64,000 nt of DNA from Ditylenchus dipsaci. Lineage: Eukaryota > Nematoda > Chromadorea > Rhabditida > Anguinidae. Of this stretch, positions 10,850-23,300 are shown one piece after another. Each line of letters begins with the position of its first letter. Position 1 is the stretch's first letter. The notes beneath the pieces were generated by a model. It made no database searches, was not told the origin of the DNA, and worked only from the letters and a program-made list of their open reading frames with translations. The DNA lies in contig SADC01001335.1 of the NCBI GenBank assembly GCA_004194705.1, forward strand, positions 529,803 through 593,802. Reading direction: 5' to 3'. A program made the position numbers and the translations under genes.

Positions 10850-11479
10850 CTCTGCGCTACCAAAAGCAGCACATTTTTCACTGCATAAGATTGGATTAGT
10901 TGGAGGTTTTCACCTAGTAGACCATATAATTAAGGCATCAGGACTAATGCAGTTGCAAATTGGTAATTTTTGAGACCATTGAAAAAAATCTCTCATCTCT
11001 AACCCTTTCAGTTTCCTGCGCCCCCTTCAAAATTCTTCGCAAAAGTGTTAATTTGAACGAGTTGATTTGATTTTTTCTTCTTCTTATTATTGACTTCCTT
11101 GAATATTTTTTCGATTTTGAAAATCAGTTTAACATAACAATAAAACGCAATTTAATTAGGAAAAGGTACGAAAACAGTTTTGAAATATTTGACTGACGTA
11201 TTTATGTGCGTTTGCGTTTAAAAATAAACTTTTTTAATTTCAAATATTTTCCACTAAATTATCCTGCTCGCTAATCCAGCATTTGTTAGTTACTCACTGT
11301 CGCTGATTCTCATTTAAAAATCAAATTCAACAAAATTTAGTTACTGCATTATGGCTTTGCAAACCTCCATGGACATATTTTGTGGGTCTGAGTTAGCCTT
11401 TCAAAACACATACTTTTCCTGCAAACACAGTCGAACAGTTCATATCAAACAGGTATGTTGTTTTTCTAGCTACAATTTA
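10850..11479. other. No gene recognised
   Basis: AT-rich sequence between two transposons. No conserved frame or repeat was identified. Confidence 0.5.
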
Positions 11480-11481
11480 TA

Positions 11482-11905
11482 CAGTCGACGCTCGATATAA
11501 CGAATCCCCAAAAGTTCGTTCCCACCATGGGTCCAACACTTTTTTTACCTCGATTTTTCAAATTGTTTGCCAGATGTCTTTGGCTAGTCCAGTGTGAAAA
11601 TCGCAAAGATTCCGGTTTTGCCGATTGTTTTTGTAAATAGCAACAGTTTCGACAAAAAGACCCGCGCCGCTCGATATAACGAACACCTTTTTTGAAAATA
11701 GAGTTTCGTTGTATCGAGCGGCGCGGGTCTTTCCAGCAAAACTGTTGCCATTTACAAAAACGCCGGTAAAATCGGAATCCTTGCGATTTTTAGCACTGGA
11801 CTAGCCAAAGACATCTGGCAAACAATTTGAAAATCGAGGTAAAAAAAGTGTTGGACCCAAGGTGGGAACGAACTTTTGGGGTCGCACTATAACGAGGTTT
11901 GACTG
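11482..11905. mobile_element. pogo/Tigger-like MITE (TA TSD)
   Basis: A 424-bp near-perfect foldback with ends CAGTCGACGCTCGATATAA and, inverted, CAGTCAAACCTCGTTATA. These resemble pogo/Tigger termini (CAGT..AACCTCGATATAACG). Flanked by TA. Arms include GTTCGTTCCCACC and ACCTCGATTTTTCAAAT. A sister copy is at 38611-39030, and a fragment at about 12250-12295. Confidence 0.85.
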
Positions 11906-12532
11906 TATTTAAGAAAAATGCTAATTATGAGCTTCATTGTGCACTTGATATTTGGAAGAAGAGATTTTGACGTAAAACTTTTTAAAAAATTCTGGCTAGC
12001 CAAATTGTAGCATTTCTATTCGACTGTATTACGTTTGTATTTAGTTTTTCGATTCGACGTCGACTTTTGACTTATCCCAGTGGTTTTATGAAAATTTCAT
12101 GATTTTATTGAACTAATGGACCTATATTTCCTCTAAGAAGGCATAATTTTGAAAAATAAACGTTAAAAGAGGAATCCTTCCAGCTTTTTAGACTAGAATG
12201 ATTGAATACAACTGACCAAAGCCACAAAAAATAAAATATATAATAAATAAAAAGTGTTGGACCCTAGGCGGAAACGAACTTTTTGGTGTACCGTTTAAAA
12301 AGACAGCAGAAAAAAAGTCAAAATTCAAAATGCTAAATGGCAGAACGGTGAAAAAAAAGAAAAATATTTTAGAAGAAAGATTTTTACGTAAAACTACAAA
12401 AAATGAATGTGTGGTCCTAAAGAGTACAAATCTTTTGAAAAATACGAGCTCCATTTTTGATTTAATTTCATTTTTTCTACATTGGGGATCTAGGCGAAAA
12501 GTTCGATTTTTTTCTCCTTGAAAAATCGGGTA

Positions 12533-12902
12533 TAGACGTTTCTCGAAAATGAAACTTTTTCATTTTCGAGAAACGTTTCTCGAATTTGAAACTCAAAGAG
12601 TAAAATATCTCTAGGTGTATACCTTATTTAGATATCAAGGGTATTTGGCTGAATGTGATGGCCAAAGTCCAGCATATTCCACATTGCGGGGGTTAGGGGT
12701 TAACACATGTATGTACGCTTATCCCTTGCAATGTGGAGTGTGCTGGTCTTTGGCCGCGAAGCGGCCAAAGACCCTTGGTATGTCTAAATAAGTATCTTTA
12801 CAGGTATACATATATACCCCTAGAGATATTTTACTCTTTGAGTTTCAAATTCGAGAACGTTTCTCGAAAATGAAAAAAGTTTCATTTTCGAGAAACGTCT
12901 AT
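12533..12902. mobile_element. Foldback element with AGACGTTTCTCGAAAATG ends
   Basis: About 370-bp inverted repeat. ATAGACGTTTCTCGAAAATG at 12533 is mirrored at 12882-12902, and arms with CTTTGAGTTTCAAAT and TGGCCAAAGTCCAGCA are mirrored inside. A fragment with the same start lies at 58717-58745, next to another transposon. Confidence 0.75.
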
Positions 12903-13837
12903 GCACCAAAAATCCATTTTTTAAATGGAAAGGTGTAAGAAAATAACTTTCTTATCGTTGTAAGCATATTAAAATTACTTAAGAGTCATTTAAACATGAT
13001 TTACAAATTACTGAAAATTCATTGATCGAATGATACTTTTGGAATAATTATAATGTGCGGGTAGTTGAAATGCAAAGCCATCAAAAAATGGAATTACTTT
13101 GTTTGAACTTTTGGCTCAAAACTAAATTTGAGAAGATTTTATTAATCCATTAAAGTTCTTGCCAAAAAAGAAGTTAGAAGTGTCCATGCAATTCAGGACA
13201 GCCAGTTATTATTTGTTTGCAGATGCGCCGGTGCAGTCACTAGTTTCAACAGAAGTGTCCCAGTCTGCTGGATCTTTCTCTTTTCCAGCGAAGAAACGGA
13301 ACTTGCAAACCGTTTTATTATATGGTAATTTTTAAAGACAGAAAGATGACTTCTATCGGCCCTGTTGACGAGACTTCTGGCCAAAATTTTGACCAAGACA
13401 GATACCGAGACTTTGAAAACTTTTCAACGAGACTCGGTCTCGTCGAGACCCGGTGCCAAAAAACCAGACCAAATTTTTATGACCAAATTTTAAATTATTT
13501 TCAAAAAGCGTATTAGTTTAGCAATATAGCAGTTATTTTAGTAAGAAGAGTTGAACTGCCACGGAGCCTTGAGAAAGATCGGCATCTCAGCTATAAGACA
13601 CGTTCACAATGAATCACGACCCAACTGTCGATACAAGCGTCTTTTTAATAGGAAAGGCCCATAAAATTTAATTAGTTGAAAACATTTTCTGTTGTAAACA
13701 ACTTATTTTGATAAAAAGATAGGTCCACACTCAGGTCGACACTCGGGTCCACAATGATCACGTTTCGTGAAAAGCCCAACTGTCTAGATAATAGTCATTT
13801 TAAATTGGGAAAGTACAGAGCAAAAGGGCACTATTTA
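12903..13837. other. No gene recognised
   Basis: AT-rich intergenic DNA with stretches of CGAGACTCGGTCTCG-like sequence near 13425-13450. A related piece (ACGAGACTCGGT) lies near 14595, suggesting a further diverged repeat family. Confidence 0.45.
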
Positions 13838-14516
13838 CCGTACTTTCTTTAATAGAAACGCACTCCTCTTATTCAAAATCGTCTTTTTGCGTTGTGTTTT
13901 TGGCCCACTTTTCAAAAAATTTCTCTTATGCAGTTACCCTTCAATTTCTAGCTTGTCTCACTGGCTACAGATTAAAGAGTGACAGTTTTATAAGACAATT
14001 TTTCAAAATTTATTTGGGTAAAAAAACACAACGCCAAAAAAGATTTTGAATTAGGGGTAGGGGGGCCTTCTATTAGCCTCAAACACAATGAGGAGTCTGT
14101 TGCGGATGCTAAATCAGATTTGTCGCACGGAAATGGCCATAACTTTTTTTTTCACTATTTAAAAATTATTCTGTTATTACCATTTTGTAGCTAAGATTCA
14201 GGGCTACCAGATAAGCATTTTATGATGTAGATGTCATTTAAAAAATTGAGATAAAAATGAAAGACTCCGCCCAAGACTCCTGACTAGAATTTGAGTCAGG
14301 AGTCTGGGCGGAGTCTTTCATTTTTATCTCAATTTTTAAATGACATCTACATCATAAAATGCTATCTGGTAGCCCTGAATCTTAGCTACAAAATGGTAAT
14401 AACAGAATAATTTTTAAAAAATTGAAAAAAAAGTTATGGCCATTTCCGTGCGACAAATCTGATTTAGCATCCGCAAACAGACTCCTCATTGTGTTTGAGG
14501 CTTAGAGAGAATACGG
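13838..14516. mobile_element. CCGTA..CTTTAATAG MITE (TA TSD) with nested insert
   Basis: Ends CCGTACTTTCTTTAATAG and AGAGAGAATACGG, flanked by TA. Arms share AAAATCGTCTTTTTGC and TTGGCCCACTTTT with inverses near 14020-14060. It is split by the element at 14076-14501; without it the MITE would be about 250 bp, matching the other copies. Confidence 0.8.
14076..14501. mobile_element. PIF/Tourist-like foldback MITE (TTA TSD)
   Basis: A 426-bp near-perfect foldback with ends GCCTCAAACACAATGAGGAG and their inverse, flanked by TTA on both sides (14073-14075 and 14502-14504), as for PIF/Harbinger-type elements. The centre is AGACTCCGCCCA with its inverse. Each arm contains TAGCTAAGATTCAGGGCTAC. Related element at 54837-55311. 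Confidence 0.85.
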
Positions 14517-14713
14517 TATCAGGTTATCAATTTATTGAAATCTATCACCAAGACTTGGCCGAAAACGGGACCGAGACTTTTCAAAATTTCACAACGAGAC
14601 TCGGTTACCAGACTTTTTCACCAAACTTGGATCCAACGAGACCGAGTCTTGTTTCTGTCTCTAGAAATTTTTCGGTACTTGTGTGAATGGACCCCTAACC
14701 TTACAAACAAATA

Positions 14714-14953
14714 ACGTAAAAACTCTATTAACTCCCCCCCATCGTTGAAAATCGTCTTCTTGGCATCGTGTTTTTGACCCAATTTTCGAGGACTGCTCTC
14801 AGGCAAGTTACCACCTATTTTGTAGCCAGTGAGATTAGCTGCAATATGAGTGCTAACTTGCCTGACACAAGTTTTAAAAAATGGGTCAAAAATACGATGC
14901 CCAAAAACCGGATTTTGAATTAGGGGGGAGGGGAGTTAATAGAGTTTTTACGG
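14714..14953. mobile_element. CCGTA-family MITE, variant
   Basis: A 240-bp foldback. The left end ACGTAAAAACTCTATTAACT is mirrored by the right end AGTTAATAGAGTTTTTACGG, with TA flanks. The internal arm GTGTTTTTGACCCAATTTT also appears in the elements at 20995-21440 and 24008-24246. Confidence 0.75.
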
Positions 14954-15125
14954 TAAGCAATAGTTGTTTGGTTTTTTAGCTTCAGCGTGGGCCAAGAGTA
15001 GGCCAGCAAACGTTAGCCATCGAATTTTAAAAAATATTGAAGCAAATCAAATAATTGGTCAAGATCAGCTAATCTTGTGCTGCCATCCAGTCTTTTTTTT
15101 ATAATTGCTATCGACGGTTTTGCAG

Positions 15126-17344
15126 GCGTGCTGATGGCTCCAACCTGTTCCTAGATGAGGTTTCGGCTGAGCGCGACCTGCAGAATTCTTCATCTGCATC
15201 AATTTCTCTCAATCCATCATCATTCCGGGAACAAAACTGCTGTTCTCCAAACATGTGTTGCTTCTGGTGGTGCCTTGCCAGTCTGCAATCCACCTCTTCA
15301 ACATCTACTTGACTGGTGATCCTGACAAACGCTTGACGGTAGGAGCACTTTTAGCGAAATTAGTTCGCAAATTTCCGGTCCCGATCTTCAAATGGTATGG
15401 TTCGAATGACTAAGGTGGTCTGCCAAATGGCCGAAACACTTCAAAATAGCCATGTCAGAATTTCGCCGCAAAAAGTTGTAATATTGCCGTAAGCAGGAAT
15501 ACTTCTGGCGCAAATGATTTTTATTTCAAAACGTTTTGGCTCTATGTGCAGCGTGACCAACTTGCCGTCTTTTAGGCCCGTTTCCAATGACTGAGTGTAA
15601 ATCTCATGTTTCTTAACGCGGGAAGGGCTATAAACTTCTTTTTGTTCATTTTTTTCTGTTGGTGTTATTTTGTAGCTAAGATTCAGGGCTACACTCTGCC
15701 TTTCACACTGCCTTTCAGTCATTAGAGTGAATGGCAGAGTGAGAGTATAGCATTTTTATCAAAACTTTTCAGAGATTTGTGGCTGGAATTTTTTTTTATT
15801 GTAGTAGACCGGAATCTAAGCTACACAATGTGACCAAAAGAACAAAAAGTTCGAATGACGAAAAGATTAACAACCCTTCCCACGTTAGAACATGAGATTT
15901 ACTGTCAGTCATTGGATACAAGGCTTTAATTTTTTTCCACCTTTAGGAAAAATGAAAAGTGACATTTCGTGAAAATTTTTGGATAGATGCCACCCTTTCA
16001 AAAAAAAACTTACAATGCCACCTTCTTTTAAATTTGAGTTGGTCACCTTGTCTAAATGTGTTAGGGGTCCATCGAAAAAAATGCCTTGGTCGCTTTTTGA
16101 TTTTTTGCAATTTTTTCTCCAAAAATCTCAAATACCTTTTATTCACTTTCTAACCATTTTTCAGCAAAATATCGAAAAAAAAAACTCAAGCTGATTGTAT
16201 GAATTTTTTCTCAACTACCGTATTTTCTTTAATTGGCGCCCGGGTCGCTTATTAGAGAGTGGCAGTTTTTTCAAACTTCAAGTGGCCAGAAATTTCTGTT
16301 TTCATTTACTGTTTGAGCTGTGTAAAAAGTGCATGTTAGATTTTTAAAATCCCTCGCAGGCACTTTTTACAGAGCTTAAACAGTCTATGAAAACAGAAGT
16401 TTCAGACCACTTGAAGTTAGGGGGGGGGGGGTGGTAAGGGGTGTTGTTTTCTGGGGTAAAAATTTTTGTTAGAGGGGCATACCAGAGCGTTACACGAAGA
16501 AAAGGCGGGGCGATCAGTGGTTCTTTTTTCTCGAACAATTTTCACTCGCGTTATCATCTAAATTTTTTAAAAGTTTTCTTCCTATTTTTTAAACTAGGCA
16601 TAAAGTCACCAATATTATATTTGATGCAAAACGAGTGAAAAGTGGAACGATTCAAAACAATTGCTCGCCTCGTCTTTTTTTTTTTGAAAGTGCTGATATT
16701 GCCCTTTAAAAGACAACAGGGTGGACCAAGGCATATTTTGTGGGGACGACCTCAACACATAGGGTTAAAGTTTTTATTTTTAAATTTGCTGTGAAAGTAT
16801 TTGTGGCGAAATTTCGATATGCCCTTTCAAATGGTCGACTGTTTTTCTCAACCCTGGTTTTCTCCATAACCTCTGTGACTACTCCTGCTACTGTATTCCA
16901 TCCAATCATTTTTCAGATCAGCCAGTCGGTGTTCACCAATTTCCCGAGCGATGCAGACTTGCCACTGGCTCATACCTTCCATCATTTCAAGAACAATGGA
17001 GTGGCTGCCAAAGTTGACGCCACCCTGTCCTCTGCCTCTTCAATTGCGGTTTTGTGGTGGTGTGTGTTTACATGACAAACAACTGGTCGCAGTCACCTTC
17101 CAAAGCTCTGCTAACAACCAAAACTGCCTGGTTTCTGGTCAGTTACACACTATTCGGATTGCCAAATTGCAATTTAGACCATTTTAGATGAGGTGGTGCT
17201 GCAAGGCAACAATATGTTCAACCGAATTTTCAAAGGCAAAGTGCTTGGTCAGACACTTGGGATGTGGCTGTGGTTGGCGATGGGGCTCAGGCCAATGTGT
17301 ATTCAGTCCACCAGGACGGCATGATTCGCTGCTGGAATGGCACT
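15126..17344 (+). CDS. NUP160: NUP160 beta-propeller exons (N-terminal part)
   Basis: Exons placed at 15126-15338, 16917 to about 17058, and about 17188-17344. The first reads [17 protein letters not shown], then after a one-base shift [19 protein letters not shown]. The second reads [20 protein letters not shown]. The third, after another shift, reads [20 protein letters not shown] then MIRCWNGT, a WD-type blade (equivalent to the FALCQDHKLRMW segment of vertebrate NUP160). The short piece 17070-17131 is probably also coding. The propeller match is weaker than that of the C-terminal half. Confidence 0.6.
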
Positions 17345-20300
17345 GTGAGTTTCAATTTTTGTAGTTTTGCTATATTAGCACACCTCGAGTCACGGTCATG
17401 CGACGTTTCGCCAATGTCTTTTCTCGAAGAGAAAAAAATGCGGAATTCAATTTTTTGCTATTTTCATAGTCAGGCAGACTTAGGCCTACCTGTAGACTAG
17501 AGCTGGAATCTAGCGTTCAGGCGGGATTTCGGGACGGGATTTTCAGCCAAAAAATTTCGGGATCGGGACCGGGATTATCGCTGAAAATTTTCGGGATCCC
17601 GTCGGGATCCCGTTCAAATTTCGGGATTTTTCCATTTTTTGTTTTTTACAATAAATTACCTCAAACATTGCTCTATGACTACAAATACACCTTCAGTAAA
17701 CACTTTATATGGCTACGCTTCACATAATCGAGATAATTCAATAACAATAATTATTATTATTAATAATTTATCAACGGCAAGCTTTGTTCAAAAAAATTAA
17801 CATTTCGCTTAAATGTTGGCTCCTCAACACCGGCGAAGGGAAATTTAGCACAAGCTATGTGATTAATCACTTTTTTGTCCAACGAAGAGAGTTCTCCTAC
17901 AAATCAAAGAATGTCACAAAAAATAACGCAGCTTTGAACGAGTAATAACACCTTTTCGGCAAAATCTTTGAAAATTGGTGCATAGAGTTCTTCTGAGCCT
18001 CTTGCTTTTCTTTGCAGATCTCTGAGTTTATTCAGCAAATTCATCGTGTGATTTAAACGAAAAGCCCTTTTGTGCTGCCATGCGAACATTTGATTGATTT
18101 TTCGCACTTTCCGCATTTGTCTTCAACGCCGACAGTTTCTCGAAAAGTCGATCGATACTCCAGATAATGCTTATAGCTATAAAAATCAAGTAAAAATTAT
18201 ATCGGAGAGAGATCAAAAGAATCAATTTTGCCAAAAAAATGCTTCAGATGTATGTTTTTTTATTTGATAAATTTCTGTCGCGATTCGACGCATTTCGGGA
18301 TCGGGATTTCGGGACGGGATTTTCGCTCAAAAATCGATCGGGCGGATCGGGATCCCGTCCCGTTTGCAGCTCTACTGTAGACGCAGGGTGTGCCAGAGTA
18401 TGTTTAGGACGGGGGACATTTGGAGTGGCGCATGGATACGGGTGAGTGGACAATGAGGAGGCGCCTTTGATCATGCAATTCAGGCACAAGTTTGCCCTGT
18501 TTAGGCGTGAACTGTTGAGCATTGGCGGCACACTAAGTGTGCGAGAAGCAAAGAGACTGTCTAAGAACAGGGTATAACAGGGTATGCCAGAGTATGTTAG
18601 GGCGGGCTCAAACGTGTTTCCTAAACTAAAAAACAGCAAAACACAAAAAAAAATTAAAATCCCTATTTAATGTGTTGGCCAAACGTCCGATTACCCAAGC
18701 CATGTGCCTAGCTAAATCCACCATTTTTTTGTAATCTAGACTTGACCCTGTGATTGACTCATCTAATAAAGCGTGTAAAATGCTGAGATACGCATTCGGT
18801 GTCAGAATAAAGGATTTTTAAAAAGTGAAAACGCATAGTATGGTACGTACAACCTTTTTGTTTTAAAGTTAAGATTCAAGTGACAGATTTACACTAGAAT
18901 CACCTGGTAAAACTGGTCAACCGACAGAACACCCGCAACAAAATATTGATATTGTCATAAATATCCGCTGGGCGAGTCCACGAAATTTGTCAAAACTGTG
19001 TTTGGCAAGCTTAACTAAGCTATTGATGGCAAAAGTACACTACGTAATTCGAAAATGACCAAAACCACCTTTTCAAGTTTTAGCTGCCATACCACGCTTA
19101 GCATAGGGGACTTGGACATTTTTCGGCTGTCATTTTTGGCTGCACTTTTTTCTGTATCGAGAAAAAAATTCTGTTATTACTGTTTGAAGCTTAGATCCAG
19201 GGCTTCAAAATGAGCTATTGACAATCAACGTCTGACTGCAAAACTTTGGATAAAAATACCCAGTCTGACACTAAAAAGGGAGTTGGACATTTTCCGGCTT
19301 GAGTGTCAGACTCAGTGTCAGACTGGGTATTTTTATCTAAACTTTTGTATTTCAGATGTTGATTGTAAAAAGCTCATTTTGATGCCCTGGATCTAAGATA
19401 AAAAATGGTACTGACAGAATTTTTTTCTTAATACAGAAAAAAAAGTATGGCAAAAAAAAAATTCCGGCCGAGAAATGTCCTAAACCCTAGCATATGTTTA
19501 CCTACGTCGTTTTTAGCAACAAATATTGGCTTGCCAAATCTCGTTTTTGACAAGTCTCTCTCAGCCTAAATATCCACCGTTATAGTCGCAGTGCCTCAAC
19601 TTCACAGCTGACATTTTGGACTTTTTACGAGAGGAGACCAACCCGAAAATATTGGATATTTCACTGAAAGCAACCAAGTTTTCCAAAGATGGATCTGATT
19701 TTTTATTCTCCGAGTCCAGATTGCTGACCACAATAGAGTAACTTGTCTTAAAAATAATTCTATTTCACTAGAAATTCAATTTTCAGTTTATTTTGTTGGA
19801 AAATGTGCGCAACCAGTTGAAGTTTCGTTTCTCTTCCAAACTGGAATCGGTGGGAATTTGATAGTCCATCAAAATAATATGATTTTGCGTTTAGAAATTT
19901 GTGATCGACTTTCTTTGCACCCATAGTTCAGGTAGCCAGCTGGAAGGGTTTGCTTCTGGGCTATTATCAATGTATCATTTACTGGAGAACAGGAGGATGG
20001 CGTCTTCCAGCCATATGCCCTTACTAAATGCGATTTCTCCCTGTAAGTCAAGCTTGTGTGAGGTGAATTAAAATGTGCAATTAAAAAAATAATTTTACTA
20101 ATCACAACCCTAGTTATATATTATTTTAAATCAAACATTTTGGCTGTGAACTTGCTTTCAATAATCAAAATGGGTTGATTTTCCACCACAAATAAGATTT
20201 TTGTGCTAGTTTATCAGAAAATCATATTTGGGCTAAGTGCCTTATGATGGAGTTGCCCAAAAAGTAGTTTAAACCACTTTTGGTACGTTTTAGCTTTTTA

Positions 20301-23300
20301 GAAAACATGTTTTAGGGTATGGCCGACCATGTTTAAAAAATGTTTGACCAAAATTTGACATTTGCCTCGGGGGACCTAGGTAAACCACCCGAAAAAAGCA
20401 CTTAAAACCCTAAAAAGATGGGTGGGGGGGGGGCCAGTTACCGTATTTCCTCTAATTAGCCGACATGTCGGTTTATTTTTCAACCCTTCAAAAGTCGTGA
20501 AAATTTTGGGTCGATCTCGACATTTTCGGGTGAAGATCCAAAATCGAAAAGCGGAATCGATAGAGCTCGTAGGAGCTAAGAAAACGCAATTAACAGCGAT
20601 GTAAATTTTTTTCTGTGGACTGAGATACGGACCCTCAAAGTAGGGGGTGTCGGTTTATTAGAGGGTGTCGGCTAATTAGAGGAAATACGGTAACAAAACT
20701 ATGTTTAAATTCCATCTTTTTAGGGTCTCTAAGCACCCTTTTCGATGTGGTTCACCTTGGCCGCCCAAGCAAAAAATCAAGTTTTGGTCCAAAAAAAATT
20801 TTTAATGGTCGGCCGCGCCCTGAAAACATAAAAGCTGAAACACACAAAAGTGGTTTAAACCATTTTTCGCGCAACCCCATTATAAGGCACTCTGGCCAAT
20901 ATTTGCTCTTATTGACCTTTTTCTGATAAAAATTAGCGAAAACTAAATGCAGTATGAATTCTATTGTTTCGGCTTCCCTAAAATGACGAACGACCTACGA
21001 TTCGTTGAAAATCATGTTCTTGGCATCGTGTCTTTGACCCAATTTTTGAGGACTGCTCTCACGCAAGTTACCACCTATTTTGTAGCCAGTGAGATGAGCT
21101 GCAATATGACCGTTAAAGCCTAAGCGCTACAGTTTTTTCGAGTTGGCGCGTTTTGGTGCTCAGTGCGGGACACACGTTTGAGCCCGTCCTAACGTGCGCT
21201 GGCCTACCCTTGCCTAAGCCTAAGGCCTAAGTTAAAAAAGTTAAAAGAACATGCAAAACAGTCAAAAATGAAATTAAAAAATTAAAAATTGTAGCGAGTC
21301 ACAATTTGTAGCGAGTCGCAATTTCACCAAAATGACAGCATGTACTCAGAACAAGAGCCAACTTGCCTGATAGCAGTGTGCAAAAAATGAGTCGAATGTC
21401 CAGGAACACGATTTTGAACGAAGGGGAGGGTCTGTTTATTAGAACTAGAGTCGGGTTATAGGGTTATATCTGGAAATTTTGTAGCAGAAAGTTTTCTGAA
21501 AATTTTTGGTCACCCAAACTACTGCTTCTGACACCAGATTGACACCGGAATTCCTTTTTTATGCGGACCCTAATTAGAACCTAGCAGACAAATAAATTCC
21601 TGTCGCTGCAAAAAAATTTATGTAGCCGAAAAATGCTGATGCAGAAAAACTTTTACTTGTCGCTTGAACAATTATTTTGTTAAATATTGTCCTAAAGAAA
21701 ACTTTTGGATGAAGAAAGAAATTGAGTAAATAGAACGCCTGTCGGAGACAAAAACAAGGTTATACGTCGACAGGAAAAGATTTATCCGAACGTAACTCAA
21801 GAGAGGGCATTCAGAGCTGCACTTTTAACAAAAAACGAATAACCTAAAAACATAGAAACTGGTCAGAGATCTTTCACATTTTAGTACCCTAACATCTCTA
21901 TAGAAATACCCGGAATTCAGGACAGGCATCCAAGATGGAGTGTGGGAAGAGGTGCAATCAGCTGGCACAGACACCAAAATGAACAGTTTGTTGTTCAAGT
22001 TCTCTGAGACTGAAGCTGTCAAAAACCGTATTTTCGATGGTTTAGTTCCCAAGTAATTTATAATGTTTTAAATAAAAACCAAATTTGCAGGAAACAATTA
22101 TTCTTTTTCTGTAGTCAACAGGGCTGTGCAGGTTACACAATTTGAAATGGAAAAATATGCAAAATTTGTTTTAAGATTGCATGCAAACAACCCAAACAAC
22201 AATTTGAACAAAACGACTGGCTTGGACTTGCTGATTTTGTGCAAGAATTTATCGAATCTGGACATGTAATTAATTTATTTTATGGGATTTTTTAGGCTTA
22301 GGCAAAGGTAGCCCACGTATGTTAGGATGGACTTAAACATGAGTCTAAGATATGTTTGAGTCCGTTCTGGTATACGCTGGCCGAACCTTCCCTAAGCCTG
22401 AAAAATCACAAAAAAATCAACAGGGGGGACCAAGGCAAAAAATCTAAACTTGTCGCGTGACATTTTTGAAAAAATCTGAATTTGTCCAGTCGCCGCTTTT
22501 TCGTGTCGAAGTATATTTTACAGATTTCTCTTTTTTTTTTGAAAATTGAACAATTTTACCCTTAAAAGGAAAATTTTCCGATTTAAAAGACGACTCTTTT
22601 AGAAAATTATTTATGACACGCCGGTTTCAGTTCAAGCAAATCTACCTAAACTCAGAGGATGGAAGTTCCCTTCTTAAATTTAACACACTCAAAGACGATA
22701 AACTCAAAGTGGCTGTAGACAAGTTCTGGAACGACTTATTGAAGTGTTGCAACCAGCTGCAAGGCAACAATTACCCTATTTGTAATTCAGTCATCAATTC
22801 CAAAACTACGTTTAGAAGCCGATCTACAACCCCTTTCGTTTGTCTACTCTCCTAATCTGGGTTTGATTGGGGTCATTCAATTGGTAGGCAATATACACTT
22901 CTGCTTGAGGGTCCTCTGTAATTTACATATTTTAGTGCCGCTTCACAGTTTACCTACCTCCTGACGAATTAATGCGAGCCATTTGCCAACCTAACAACAA
23001 AGTTGTCAGCAAATTCTTCGAAATTGTCAAGCCCTTTCTAAAGACTGGACATGTAAGTTCTAAAAGATTAAGGTGGTAGCATTAAAAGCTATATTTTCGG
23101 GACATCGAATAATTATTTCCCAAACACCTAGACGATTATATGAATATACAGGTTATTCAAATATTCCCGCACATTTTCATTACGCGTACCGAAAAAAAAG
23201 TAGCGTTGAAAAAGTTATACATCATCGGATAGTTAACCAAGCTGATCATTCACAGGAATGATCAGTCTTCCAAGAGTGTGTGTGTGTCCGGAACCACGCA

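Noticed and set aside
10411..10900. Repeat-protein gene in the GTTCCGGTTCCGG region
   Set aside because: Open frames on both strands follow the array; end repeats and the near-perfect TSD identify a transposon.
21215..21238. Nematode telomere-like TTAGGC (inverted GCCTAA) copies
   Set aside because: Only two or three imperfect units inside a small foldback family, so not an interstitial telomere.
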